Part shown: in pieces, positions 9,171-18,006 of the stretch
Layout: each line of letters opens with the position of its first letter
Position numbering within the stretch: the stretch's first letter is position 1
DNA from: an uncultured Collinsella sp.
GTDB taxonomy: Bacteria > Actinomycetota > Coriobacteriia > Coriobacteriales > Coriobacteriaceae
Assembly: GCA_900768435.1 (NCBI GenBank)
Contig: CAAGCW010000006.1
Location: 1-64,000 of the forward strand
DNA length: 64,000 bases
Direction: 5' to 3'
Made by a program: the position numbers and the translations under genes
The notes under the pieces: generated by a model
The model's database searches: none
The model's input: only the letters and a program-made list of their open reading frames with translations
Told to the model about the DNA's origin: nothing

Positions 9171-9433
9171 CTGTCAAGAGCCACAATGGCCCCGCCGACC
9201 GCTTGCAATCGGTCGGCGGGGCCTGCCGTTAACCCGTCCCGGTCCGCCCCCGGCATGTCATCGACGCCTTCGGCTCAGTCTCATATCCGCGGATACCGCT
9301 CTGGCGGCCCGCAATCCTCTCCTTCGGCGGGGGTTCCCCAAGTCTGTCGAGGCGCATGCGGAGGGCTCCGCGCGCACAGCGAAATAGGGGGTATCCCCGA
9401 AGGCCGCCCGGCTCGCCGGGACGGGGGCTATGT
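9171..9433 (-). ncRNA. Candidate bridge-RNA region of the IS
   Basis: The non-coding stretch after the transposase stop contains a perfect 13-bp hairpin (9188-9200 with 9211-9223) and further GC-rich self-complementary segments. In IS110-family elements a structured RNA (bridge RNA) from the non-coding end guides target and donor choice; in the IS1111 subgroup it is placed downstream of the gene. Assignment is by position and structure only; the guide loops were not resolved. Confidence 0.35.
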
Positions 9434-10555
9434 CTATTCCGCGCCCTCCCGGCACATCATGCCGAGGGCCCAAAGCCACCTCACGAGCTCGGCCGCGGTG
9501 GCCGCGTTGGCCTTCGCCTGGGGCATGCCCCTCTCGAGCATCTCCTCGCGTCGCCGGAGCAGGCGCTCGGACCCCTTCCTCCCGTGCATCCTTATCTCGA
9601 GGGGCACGCCCGTGTCCCTCGGCATGAGCTTCGGCTGGTGCCGTGCCGCGGCGTAGCACCATGAACCCTCAACGGCCAGCTTCCTCACGAGCGCGTTGCC
9701 CGCACCGCTGATGCCTCCGAGCCGCACGGAGTCGCCACTCGACCTCTGACTCGGCGCGAGGCCGAAATAGGCCGTGACCTGCCTTCCGGAACGGAACCTC
9801 GTGAAGTCGCCGACCTCGGCCGAGAAGGCTGCGGCCAGCGCGAAGGCGCAGCCCTTGATCGACTGGAGGGCGGCCACCTCCGCGGCGATCGGGCTGGCAT
9901 CCACGGCGGCCCTGTACTCGGAGAGCAGGTCCGCCCGGGCCTCCGCCGCGGCCTCGACCTCGTTCCTCAGGGCGGCGAGCGTCCGAACCCCGCCATCGTC
10001 CTCCGGCCTGACCTTGTCGAGCCACCTCAGGAAGTCGTAGGTCCAGTACTTCCTCGGGTTGCCGGCGGGCGTGGTGCCGCCGTAGACGAACCCCCGCTTT
10101 GCGAGGAAGGCGAGCAGCCGCTGCTTGGCGGTCGCCAGGCGCGCGGTCGCCCCGTCGTAGGCGCCGGCGAGGTCCCTGATGCCTTCGACCTCGGGGGAGG
10201 GGACCCATATGGGGGAGATGTCGTGGGCGAGTATCGCCTTGGCCATCCTGGCGGCGTCGTTCCTGTCGTTCTTGGAGGCCGAGTCGGCGGCCGACCTGGG
10301 GATCTTCGAGACCGCGGCGACGACGCACTCGACGCCGAGCCCGGCGAGCTCCCTTTGCGGGGCGAAGCCGAGGTAGCCGCTCTCGTAGGCCGCGAGCGAC
10401 GGCCCGGGGAACCCATCCATCCACCCGGCGATCTCGCCCCAGGGGTTGCCGGGGAACCTCCTCGTCACGGCCTCGCCGGTGTCCGCGTCGAGGGCGCAGA
10501 CGGTGGTCGACCTCAGGTGGACGTCCATCCCGAACGCGGTAGAATACTTTGGCAT
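9434..10555 (-). CDS. IS110-family transposase
   Basis: A 373-aa DEDD (RuvC-like) recombinase. Visible acidic residues are D11 (GMDVHLRS), E58 (AAYESGY), D97 and D100 (SKNDRNDAARMA). The C-terminal transposase domain holds AYFGLAPSQRSSG and GISGAGNALVRKL (residues 262-293), where the family's catalytic serine lies. The coding frame is full length and unbroken, so the element may be active. GGGAGG precedes the ATG. Its substrates are the element ends and a target matched by the bridge RNA; it inserts without conventional DDE chemistry. Confidence 0.94.
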   Translation of the reverse strand: MPKYSTAFGMDVHLRSTTVCALDADTGEAVTRRFPGNPWGEIAGWMDGFPGPSLAAYESGYLGFAPQRELAGLGVECVVAAVSKIPRSAADSASKNDRNDAARMAKAILAHDISPIWVPSPEVEGIRDLAGAYDGATARLATAKQRLLAFLAKRGFVYGGTTPAGNPRKYWTYDFLRWLDKVRPEDDGGVRTLAALRNEVEAAAEARADLLSEYRAAVDASPIAAEVAALQSIKGCAFALAAAFSAEVGDFTRFRSGRQVTAYFGLAPSQRSSGDSVRLGGISGAGNALVRKLAVEGSWCYAAARHQPKLMPRDTGVPLEIRMHGRKGSERLLRRREEMLERGMPQAKANAATAAELVRWLWALGMMCREGAE

Positions 10556-10858
10556 GGGAGCCTCCCAACCTCGTTGCGGCGCGGCTGCGCCTATGGCACT
10601 TCAACATCATTGTCGCAGCCCCGACCCGCGGTCACGAGCGGGGGCTCCTATCTTTTTAGTGCCCTCGGATTGGGTCATAGTGTCTGTCGTTGCCAAAGCA
10701 TCGGCGTTGCCTTGGCCGTCAATAGTCATTGGGGACGTTCTTAAACGACTACCCAACGGCTATTGCGCACATGGCTCGTATAGCAGTCGTCTCTTTTATG
10801 TTTCCTTTAGCCGTCGCTGCCTAGGATGGGAGTTAGTCGGCAGGAAGGGAGCGTCTAT

Positions 10859-12427
10859 ATGGACGACGCGAGCGAGCGTGCAATCGAAGAGGACATGCTC
10901 GATCAGTTCAACTACTTTGATGATGAGGACGAGGAATTGATCGATCGTCGCGAGCCGGCGTCGCTCGATGCTTTCGACCTTGTTGATGAAGAGCCCGACG
11001 AGGACGAGGTCGAATCAACGGAGCCCTCACAGTCTTCGCGCCTTGACTCGCTGCTTTCGAGAGCCCCCATGCACCACGGTGTTCGTGCCGGCGCACTCCA
11101 TATGAAAACAGACTGGCACCAGATCGTGACGGCAGGCGATGAGCTTGCCGTCGATGCGCCGCTCACCGATAAGTCATCCATCATCTGCCGCACCGGTATG
11201 CTTATGCTCGCGAGCGGAACGGGTGCCTGGCGTGTACGCGATACCATGAATCGCGTCGCCGCCGTACTCGGTGTCACCGTCCACGTTGACTTAAGTCTTC
11301 TGTCGTTTGAGTGCACCTGCATCGAAGATGGCCACTGCTTTAACGAGGTTGTCAGCCTGCCCACAACGGGAGTCAATACCCATCGCATTTGGATGATGGA
11401 GAGCTTCCTAAAGGAAATCGAGACGTATGGGCGCCGGTTTACCGTGCACGAATACCACGAGATGCTCAAGACCGTTGAGAGTTCAAAACCCGATTACTCT
11501 CCCTGGCAACAGGGCCTTGCGGCAGCCTGTGCTTGCGGCGCCTTCGTCTTTTTGCTCGGCGGCGGCCCTATCGAGATGGCCTGCGCATTCGTAGGCGCTG
11601 GTGTTGGCAACTTTGCTCGCTCCCATATTCTCAAGCAGGGTCTTGGCCAGTTTAGCGCGCTGACGACTGGCGTTGCGCTCGCTTGCGTTTCGTATCTGCT
11701 GGCATTGCTCGGCCTTAGCCAGGTCATTCCGGGGGCAATGTCGCACCAAGAAGGCTATATCGGCGCCATGCTCTTTGTGATTCCCGGCTTTCCCCTCATT
11801 ACGGCAGGCCTCGACATCGCTAAGCTCGACATGCGAAGCGGTATCGAGCGTCTTTCGTATGCTGTGTCGATTATTGTGATGGCGACCCTCGTAGGTTGGA
11901 TGGTTGCCGAGTGTGTGGGGCTGGCGCCGGATGACTTCGCCCCGCTCGGTCTCTCACCGCTGGCTCTTACACTCTTGCGCATACTGATGAGCTTTGTCGG
12001 TGTATTTGGCTTCTCGGTTATGTTCAACAGTCCGGTAAAGATGGCGGCGGCGGCAGGGCTCATCGGCGCCGTGTCTAATACCTTGCGCCTTACGCTCGTC
12101 GATGCGCCGACGCTGCTTCCCTTCTTGGGCTTGAGTGCGGGTATGCCTCCTGAGGCAGCAGCGTTTATCGGTGCGCTGGTATCGGGGCTGCTCGCGAGCT
12201 TAGCCGAAATCAAGCTCACCTACCCACGCATCGCCCTCACGGTGCCATCAATTGTCATTATGGTGCCTGGCTTGTATCTGTATCGCTCGATGTATTACAT
12301 GTGCACCTTCGACACGGTCAATATGCTCGGCTGGTTTGTGCGTGCAGTGCTCATCGTGGCGTTTTTGCCCGTTGGTCTGGGTGTGGCGCGTACGCTCACC
12401 GACCCTCGCTGGCGCCACACCAGCTAA
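10859..12427 (+). CDS. ThrE-type threonine/serine exporter
   Basis: A 522-aa membrane protein of the ThrE family, known to export threonine and serine. An acidic N-terminal tail (residues 1-60, rich in Asp/Glu) precedes the ThrE N-domain (DUF1212-like), which has cytosolic sequence ending near HEYHEMLKTVESS, then helices. The C-terminal half (DUF3815-like) has further helices (AAAAGLIGAVSNTLRL, GMPPEAAAFIGALVSGLLAS) and ends in RTLTDPRWRHTS. Both halves are fused in one chain, as in actinobacterial ThrE. Start at 10859 follows AGGAAGGGA. It is a single gene between the IS and a repeat zone; the 10680-10858 flank shows no other feature. Confidence 0.88.
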   Translation: MDDASERAIEEDMLDQFNYFDDEDEELIDRREPASLDAFDLVDEEPDEDEVESTEPSQSSRLDSLLSRAPMHHGVRAGALHMKTDWHQIVTAGDELAVDAPLTDKSSIICRTGMLMLASGTGAWRVRDTMNRVAAVLGVTVHVDLSLLSFECTCIEDGHCFNEVVSLPTTGVNTHRIWMMESFLKEIETYGRRFTVHEYHEMLKTVESSKPDYSPWQQGLAAACACGAFVFLLGGGPIEMACAFVGAGVGNFARSHILKQGLGQFSALTTGVALACVSYLLALLGLSQVIPGAMSHQEGYIGAMLFVIPGFPLITAGLDIAKLDMRSGIERLSYAVSIIVMATLVGWMVAECVGLAPDDFAPLGLSPLALTLLRILMSFVGVFGFSVMFNSPVKMAAAAGLIGAVSNTLRLTLVDAPTLLPFLGLSAGMPPEAAAFIGALVSGLLASLAEIKLTYPRIALTVPSIVIMVPGLYLYRSMYYMCTFDTVNMLGWFVRAVLIVAFLPVGLGVARTLTDPRWRHTS

Positions 12428-12530
12428 TTGGTGCAAGGGGAACAGATCACTTTGCACCAAATGAGTTGCGGTGAAATAGGGACGGAATTACTGCTTAAAG
12501 GGTCAAAACAGTCCGTATTCCACCGCAACT
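12428..12530. repeat. Palindromic repeats, family A copy 1 with adjoining hairpin
   Basis: Two hairpins in a row. The first has arms TTGGTGCAA (12428-12436) and TTGCACCAA (12452-12460). The second runs 12464-12530, with arms starting AGTTGCGGTG and ending CACCGCAACT plus inner paired GGGACGG/CAGTCCGTATT. The second is homologous to 56458-56524. It begins just after the ThrE stop codon and could act as its terminator. The rest of 12531-12645 shows nothing recognisable. Confidence 0.75.
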
Positions 12531-12645
12531 TATGGGGTCGGGGATTATTGGTGCCCCGCATCTCCATAAACTCAACGCTTACGAAGCGCGCGCCGTTCGT
12601 GTTAGGGTAGTTCCACCACATAAGTAGTCGCAGACGCACGTACCA

Positions 12646-12695
12646 CGGGCGGGCGAGATGAAGTCCCAACAGCTCCATCTCGCCCGCCCGTTTTT
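12646..12695 (+). terminator. Strong intrinsic terminator upstream of the DUF2798 gene
   Basis: A perfect 15-bp stem (12646-12660 with 12676-12690), a 15-base loop and then TTTTT. It lies 33 bases before the DUF2798 start and 220 bases after ThrE. It is either the ThrE terminator or a leader terminator controlling the next gene. Confidence 0.85.
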
Positions 12696-12727
12696 GTTGT
12701 GCGCCACGGCGCAACACAGAAAGGACC

Positions 12728-13285
12728 ATGCCCTTTATGCCTATCAACAAACGAGAGAGTCTGCTGTTCACCTTTATCATGTGCTTTTGCATGGTGCTCT
12801 GGATGAGCATCTACAACGTTGCCCTGCAGCATGGGGCCATCAACGGCGAGGTTGTTGCCGCCGCGTGGCTCGGCTTCCCCGTTGCCTACATTTTTGCCAT
12901 GTGCTGCGACTGGTTCGTCGCCAGCCCGCTCGCCAAGGGTTTCGCCTTTAAGTACTTGGTCACGCCGGGCAAGAGCTCGCCACTTGCCATGACGCTCGCC
13001 GTCAGCTCCTGCATGGTCGTTCCCATGGTCATCATCATGTCGCTGTACGGTGCCTGTGAGGGTCTGACGCACATGCCCGGCGGCATCCTTGCGAACCTGT
13101 ATTCCGTGCCCGCGATCTGGATGATCAACATCCCGCATAATTTTGTGATGGCGCTGCCGTGGAACCTTTTGGTAGCCGGTCCGATTTCCCGCTTCGTCTT
13201 CCGTCGCGCCTTCCCTGTGGGGACGGTTTTCGAGGAGGAGCATGCCGAGCTCTTGGAGCAGGCTATGGCTCCTGAGTGCGAGTAG
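12728..13285 (+). CDS. DUF2798-family membrane protein
   Basis: A 185-aa integral membrane protein with two copies of a two-helix unit (first near residues 10-65, second near 85-150), the layout of DUF2798 proteins. Each unit ends in a similar motif (DWFVASPLAKGF and NLLVAGPISRFVF), showing an internal duplication. Function is unknown for the family. AGAAAGGACC precedes the ATG. It stands alone, between a strong terminator upstream and another downstream; the upstream terminator lies so close that read-through or a promoter overlapping the stem is required. Confidence 0.82.
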   Translation: MPFMPINKRESLLFTFIMCFCMVLWMSIYNVALQHGAINGEVVAAAWLGFPVAYIFAMCCDWFVASPLAKGFAFKYLVTPGKSSPLAMTLAVSSCMVVPMVIIMSLYGACEGLTHMPGGILANLYSVPAIWMINIPHNFVMALPWNLLVAGPISRFVFRRAFPVGTVFEEEHAELLEQAMAPECE

Positions 13286-13451
13286 CTCGCTTAGGGATCT
13301 GCTGAGCGCGGGCGACTTGCTTGGTTGGAGCCCTAAGCGTGGATAGCTCTCTCGGCGACATCGCGGGCGTGAGCGGTGCGCATGACCGGAGGGCCCGTGC
13401 TGCTCCGTTGCCCGACGTGCTAGCGCGCAGAACAATCTGTTGGTGCATTCG

Positions 13452-13484
13452 GCGGCTGCTGAAGCGTTTCGGCAGCCGCTTTTT
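13452..13484 (+). terminator. Intrinsic terminator after the DUF2798 gene
   Basis: An 8-bp GC stem (13452-13459 with 13472-13479) followed by TTTTT. Between the stop codon at 13285 and this hairpin nothing else was recognised. Confidence 0.75.
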
Positions 13485-13496
13485 ATACGGAGTTTA

Positions 13497-13517
13497 AATA
13501 CAACAGTCTGTTGTATT
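13497..13517. promoter_or_regulatory. Perfect 21-bp palindrome, candidate TetR operator
   Basis: AATACAACAG, a central T, then its exact complement (13497-13517), 50 bases before the activase gene. A TetR-family gene ends this two-gene unit, so autoregulation through this site is the simplest reading. The site is AT-rich within GC-rich surroundings and likely overlaps the promoter. Confidence 0.65.
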
Positions 13518-13566
13518 ACGTAGAGTGGTATATCTCTAGCGGGAAAAATGCGAGAGACGGAGCATT

Positions 13567-16500
13567 ATGGCGTTGCTAGTAGGACTGGACGTAGGGTCGA
13601 CGACGACCAAAGTTTACGCGATGCACGAGGATATGACCGAGGCGTGGTGGGGATATCGCCGCCACGGGGCGTGTCAGACAGCGAGCGTGCGCGCCATGCT
13701 CGGCGAGCTCGCCGAGCGCTTTCCCCATGAGTCACTGCGCGTTGCGGTGACCGGCTCGGGTGCGCGCGATATCGCGACCGCGCTGGGCGCCTCGTACGTT
13801 CAGGAGGTGGTCGCCAACGCGCTCGCGATCAGCAGGTTCTATCCGCAGACGCGCTGCGCCATCGAGCTGGGCGGCCAAGACGCCAAGATGATCTTCTTCC
13901 GCACCAACGATAAGGGAGACATCGAGGTTGCCGACATGCGCATGAACGGCTCGTGCGCAGGCGGTACCGGTGCATTTATCGACGAGATGGCAAAGCTCAT
14001 GGGGGTCGGCACCGAATCGGGCGAGTTCGAGCAGCTCGCAAGCCGGGGAACGACCGTCCACGAGGTCTCGGGCCGCTGCGGCGTGTACGCAAAGACCGAT
14101 ATCCAGCCGCTGCTCAACGAGGGCATTCCTACCACCGACCTGGCGCTTTCGGCGCTTCACGCGGTCGCCCGCCAAACGATCGGCGGTCTGGCCCAGGGTA
14201 TCGACATCGAGCCGCCGGTAATCTTCGAGGGCGGTACGCTCGCCTACAACCCCACACTGGTCCGCGTGTTCCGGGAGCAACTGAATCTATCGGACGATCA
14301 GGTTATCGTCCCGCGCGATCCGCAGATCATGGTCGCGCGCGGTGCCGCCCTGTCGCTGACCGACATGTTCGCATCGTCCCAACCGATCGACCTTCCCGAC
14401 GCTTTTGTCCGGCTGGATAAGCTCGAGACGGTCGCGCCCGCAAGCGGGGAGGGACGTCTTGCCCAGCCCTTTTTTGCCACACCTGCCGAGCAGGCGGATT
14501 TTACGGCACGCCATGGCAAAGAGACGCCGGCAAAGGGTCCGGATGCGTATGCGCCCGGAGAGACGGTGCGTGTGGCGCTCGGTATCGATTCGGGGAGCAC
14601 GACGACCAAGTTCGCCCTGGTCGATGAGGCGGGTGAGCTTGTCGATTCGTTCTACGCGTCTAATAACGGCAGACCGCTCGACGTCGCCCAACAGGGTCTT
14701 GTCAGCTTGAAGAACCGCTGGGAGACAGCGGGAGTCACGCTTGCGATCGATGCCGTGGGCACCACGGGATACGGCGAGGAGCTTTTCGCGCGCGCGTTCC
14801 ACGCCGACTACCATACGGTCGAGACGGTCGCGCACGCCCGCGCCGCGTGCGCATGCGTTCCCGATGCGACCTTCGTGCTCGACATCGGCGGACAGGATAT
14901 GAAGGCCATCTGGCTCAACCACGGCGTGCTGACCGATATCGTCGTCAACGAGGCGTGCTCTGCGGGCTGCGGCTCGTTCCTCGAGGGTTTTGCCAAAAAC
15001 CTCGGAATAGCCGTTGAGGATATCGCGACCGAGGCATTTTCGTCCAAAGCCCCCGCCGTTCTCGGCAGCCGCTGCACGGTGTTCATGAACAGCAGCGTCG
15101 TTTCCGAGCAGCGGCGCGGTAAGGGTCCGGGCGACATCATGGCCGGTCTCTGCCGTTCGATTATCGAGAACGTGTTCACCAAGGTCATTCGCGTTTCAAA
15201 TCTCAACCGTCTGGGCGACAAAGTCGTCGTCCAGGGCGGCACGTTCCGAAACGACGCGGTGCTGCGCGCATTCGAGCAGTATCTGGGCAAACCCGTCACG
15301 CGTGCGCCCCACCCGGGGCTGATGGGCGCTATCGGTATCGCCCTGCTCGCGCGCGAGGAATGCCGCAAGGGCGACGCCGGCACGTCGTTTATCGGGCTCG
15401 ATGCCGTGGAGCGCTTCGAGCATCGCGAGTTCGGCGGCGTTACCTGCCGTCGGTGCAACAACCGCTGCCAGCGCGCGGTCGTGGCATTTGGCGACGGCTC
15501 GCTTTACGTCACGGGCAATCGCTGCCCGCGCGGCGGCGCCATCTCATGGGATGAGCTCGTGCGCGAGGTTCCCGCGGCGGAGGAGCTGCGTCCGCAGGGT
15601 GCTTGCGAGGCACAGGCACCCGGCACGGGGCGCGACCGGACCGCGGCTGCCCCCAATCTCTTTGTCGACCGCGAGAAGCTGCTGTTCGAGTCGTACCCCA
15701 CGGTTCCCGTCAGCGGGGGGCGCGATGTCACGATCGGCATTCCCCGTGTGCTCGAGTTCTGGGACACCATGCCGTTCTGGTCGACGTTCTTCAGCACGCT
15801 CGGCTTTAAGGTGCGCGTCTCGGGACGCAGCACCAAGGCGATGTACGAGCGCGGTCTGGCGCACGTCACATCCGACACCGTGTGCTTCCCGGCCAAGCTC
15901 GTCCACGGGCACATCCGCAATCTCGTCGACGCCGGCGTCGACCGCATCTTCATGCCCGTCATCACGACGGTGCCCACCGAAAACACCGCCTCTACCAGCG
16001 AGTGGATGTGCGCCGTCGTAAAGGGATACCCCTACGTGATGCGCAATTCCGATAACCCGGAGGAGCGTTTCGGCGTTCCGTTCGATACGCCGCTGTTCCA
16101 CTGGTACGACGAGGGCGACCGAAACCGCCAGCTCAAGGCGTGGTGCAAGGAGACCTTCGATATCGATGCCGACCTGGTTGCCAAGGCGACCGAGCAGGCG
16201 GACCGCGCGCAGGAGACGTTTGAGAACCAGCTGCAGCTGCGCGGCAGGCAGGTGCTCGAGAACGTGCACGAGGACGGCGGCTACGCGGTGGTGATCGCTT
16301 CGCGCCCGTACCACAACGACCCGCTGGTCAACCACGGGCTGCCCAAGCTCTTCTCTGAGCGCGGCATCCCCGTGCTGACGCCCGATGCGGTGCCGGGGGT
16401 CTGCAACGTCGATCTTTCCAACAGCCGCATCGACATCGTGAACAACTACCATGCGCGCATGCTGTCGTGCGCGGTCATCGTCGCATCGACGCCCGAGCTC

Positions 16501-18006
16501 GAGCTCGTGCAGATGGGCAGCTTCGGCTGCGGCCACGATGCGTATCTCACCGACGAGATCGCGCGCATGATGGGCGAGATGGGCTCCAAGGTTCCGATGA
16601 TGATCAAGCTCGATGAGAGCGACGTCGCCGGTCCCATGGGCATTCGCGTGCGTTCGTTTATCGAGTCGGTCAACCGTCGTCGCGCGGAGGAGCGTGCCGA
16701 GGGCGCCCGGGTGCACGCGGTCCATCCGCTCGACGACCCGTATAAGGTCAAGTACACCAAGCGCGACCGGCACGACAAGATCGCGCTGGTCCCCAACACC
16801 TCCCATGCGTTCTGCAGGCTCATGACCGCGGCGATGCGCAATCAGGGCGTGCGCGCCGAGGCCCTTGATATCGGGCGCGAGGATGCCATCCGCCTGGGCA
16901 AACGCTATGTGCACAACGACATCTGCTTCCCCGCGCAAATCGTGATCGGCGAGGCGCTCGCGGCACTCGAGAGCGGTAAGTACGACCCGCACGACGTCGC
17001 CGTGGTGACTGGCAAGTATATCGGCGACTGCCGCCTGACGCACTACATGCCCCTGCTGCGCCGCGCGCTCGACGACGCGGGATACGACTATGTCCCGGTG
17101 CTCACCAACGACGACGTCGATGCCCACAATGCGCATCCGGGCTTCAAGCTCGGCCTTGGCCCGAGCATCCAGATCGCCTACGGTCTTCCCATGATCGATG
17201 CCCTCGAGGCCATGCTTAGGCGCATCCGTCCCTACGAGCTCGAGAAGGGCGCGGCGGACGCTGCGTTCGACCGCGCGCTCGATGAGGTTATCGAGGGCAT
17301 GGAGCGCTCCGGGCTGAGAGGCCAGGCGACGGGCTTCAAACGCGCGCTTGCGATCATGGACGCCGTTCCGTACGACCGCTCGAACCCGCATCCGACCGTT
17401 CTCATCGTGGGCGAGTACCTGCTCAATTTCCATCTCGGCGCCAACCACGAGATCGAGCGCTACCTCGAGGACAACGGGCTCGAGGTCATCGAGGCGCGCA
17501 TGACCGACGTGATCCGCAAGACCTATTTCTACAAGCATGCGCAGTCGCGCGAGTTCCACGTCGACCTGTCGCTGCCCGAAAAGGCCTGGTACGCCACGGC
17601 GGACAACCTGTTCGAGCTCGCGCACGACCGTTGCGACCGCCTGGGCGCGGCGAGCCCGCTCTACGAGCCGCCGACGCGCATGCCCGAGCTCGTGCGCGCG
17701 AGCGATAAGATCCTGCACCATACGTTCGATGCGGGCGAGGGCGTGCTGATTCCGGCGGAGATTCTCGAGCACGCCAAGCGCGGCTGCCGCAACTTCGTGA
17801 TCCTGCAGCCGTTCGGGTGTCTGCCCAACCATGTCGTGGGGCGCGGGCTCATCCATGCGCTCAAGGAGCAGTATCCCACGGCGCAGTTCCTGCCGCTCGA
17901 CTACGATCCCGACGTGAGCTTCGCCAACGTGGAGAACCGTCTTCAGATGCTCATCATGAACGCCAAGGCGCAGGGGTGCGGTGAGGCGCATGGCGAGACC
18001 GCGTAA
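13567..18006 (+). CDS. Large acyl-CoA dehydratase activase-related protein
   Basis: A 1479-aa cytosolic protein joining several parts related to the 2-hydroxyacyl-CoA dehydratase system. Two ASKHA ATPase (BadF/HgdC-type) domains start at LLVGLDVGSTTTK (residue 3) and LGIDSGSTTTK (339). Each keeps the cysteines that hold the bridging [4Fe-4S] cluster in activators: C130/C171 and C464/C503. A short Cys-rich segment (CRRCNNRCQ...NRCPRGG, about 626-656) follows. Then come a DUF2229 region (from about 720) and a region like the dehydratase subunits (PNTSHAFCRLM to CRLTHYMP, about 1075-1165). Family knowledge says such activators use ATP to drive electrons to a dehydratase; no dehydratase genes are adjacent, so the partner is unknown. 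The TetR-family gene overlaps its end. Confidence 0.85.
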   Translation: MALLVGLDVGSTTTKVYAMHEDMTEAWWGYRRHGACQTASVRAMLGELAERFPHESLRVAVTGSGARDIATALGASYVQEVVANALAISRFYPQTRCAIELGGQDAKMIFFRTNDKGDIEVADMRMNGSCAGGTGAFIDEMAKLMGVGTESGEFEQLASRGTTVHEVSGRCGVYAKTDIQPLLNEGIPTTDLALSALHAVARQTIGGLAQGIDIEPPVIFEGGTLAYNPTLVRVFREQLNLSDDQVIVPRDPQIMVARGAALSLTDMFASSQPIDLPDAFVRLDKLETVAPASGEGRLAQPFFATPAEQADFTARHGKETPAKGPDAYAPGETVRVALGIDSGSTTTKFALVDEAGELVDSFYASNNGRPLDVAQQGLVSLKNRWETAGVTLAIDAVGTTGYGEELFARAFHADYHTVETVAHARAACACVPDATFVLDIGGQDMKAIWLNHGVLTDIVVNEACSAGCGSFLEGFAKNLGIAVEDIATEAFSSKAPAVLGSRCTVFMNSSVVSEQRRGKGPGDIMAGLCRSIIENVFTKVIRVSNLNRLGDKVVVQGGTFRNDAVLRAFEQYLGKPVTRAPHPGLMGAIGIALLAREECRKGDAGTSFIGLDAVERFEHREFGGVTCRRCNNRCQRAVVAFGDGSLYVTGNRCPRGGAISWDELVREVPAAEELRPQGACEAQAPGTGRDRTAAAPNLFVDREKLLFESYPTVPVSGGRDVTIGIPRVLEFWDTMPFWSTFFSTLGFKVRVSGRSTKAMYERGLAHVTSDTVCFPAKLVHGHIRNLVDAGVDRIFMPVITTVPTENTASTSEWMCAVVKGYPYVMRNSDNPEERFGVPFDTPLFHWYDEGDRNRQLKAWCKETFDIDADLVAKATEQADRAQETFENQLQLRGRQVLENVHEDGGYAVVIASRPYHNDPLVNHGLPKLFSERGIPVLTPDAVPGVCNVDLSNSRIDIVNNYHARMLSCAVIVASTPELELVQMGSFGCGHDAYLTDEIARMMGEMGSKVPMMIKLDESDVAGPMGIRVRSFIESVNRRRAEERAEGARVHAVHPLDDPYKVKYTKRDRHDKIALVPNTSHAFCRLMTAAMRNQGVRAEALDIGREDAIRLGKRYVHNDICFPAQIVIGEALAALESGKYDPHDVAVVTGKYIGDCRLTHYMPLLRRALDDAGYDYVPVLTNDDVDAHNAHPGFKLGLGPSIQIAYGLPMIDALEAMLRRIRPYELEKGAADAAFDRALDEVIEGMERSGLRGQATGFKRALAIMDAVPYDRSNPHPTVLIVGEYLLNFHLGANHEIERYLEDNGLEVIEARMTDVIRKTYFYKHAQSREFHVDLSLPEKAWYATADNLFELAHDRCDRLGAASPLYEPPTRMPELVRASDKILHHTFDAGEGVLIPAEILEHAKRGCRNFVILQPFGCLPNHVVGRGLIHALKEQYPTAQFLPLDYDPDVSFANVENRLQMLIMNAKAQGCGEAHGETA

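Larger units (their letters stand above)
9157..10679 (-). mobile_element. IS110-family (IS1111-like) insertion sequence
   Basis: The element is bounded by a perfect 14-bp inverted repeat, TATGACCCAATCCG at 9157-9170 and its complement at 10666-10679. Inside lie one DEDD transposase gene on the minus strand, about 263 non-coding bases after it and about 110 before it. Sub-terminal inverted repeats mark the IS1111 subgroup; IS110 elements proper usually lack them. True ends probably lie a few bases outside the repeats. The transposase codons (AGG and CGG arginines, many GCC/CTC) differ from the host style, suggesting recent arrival. The left end abuts a palindromic repeat. Confidence 0.85.
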
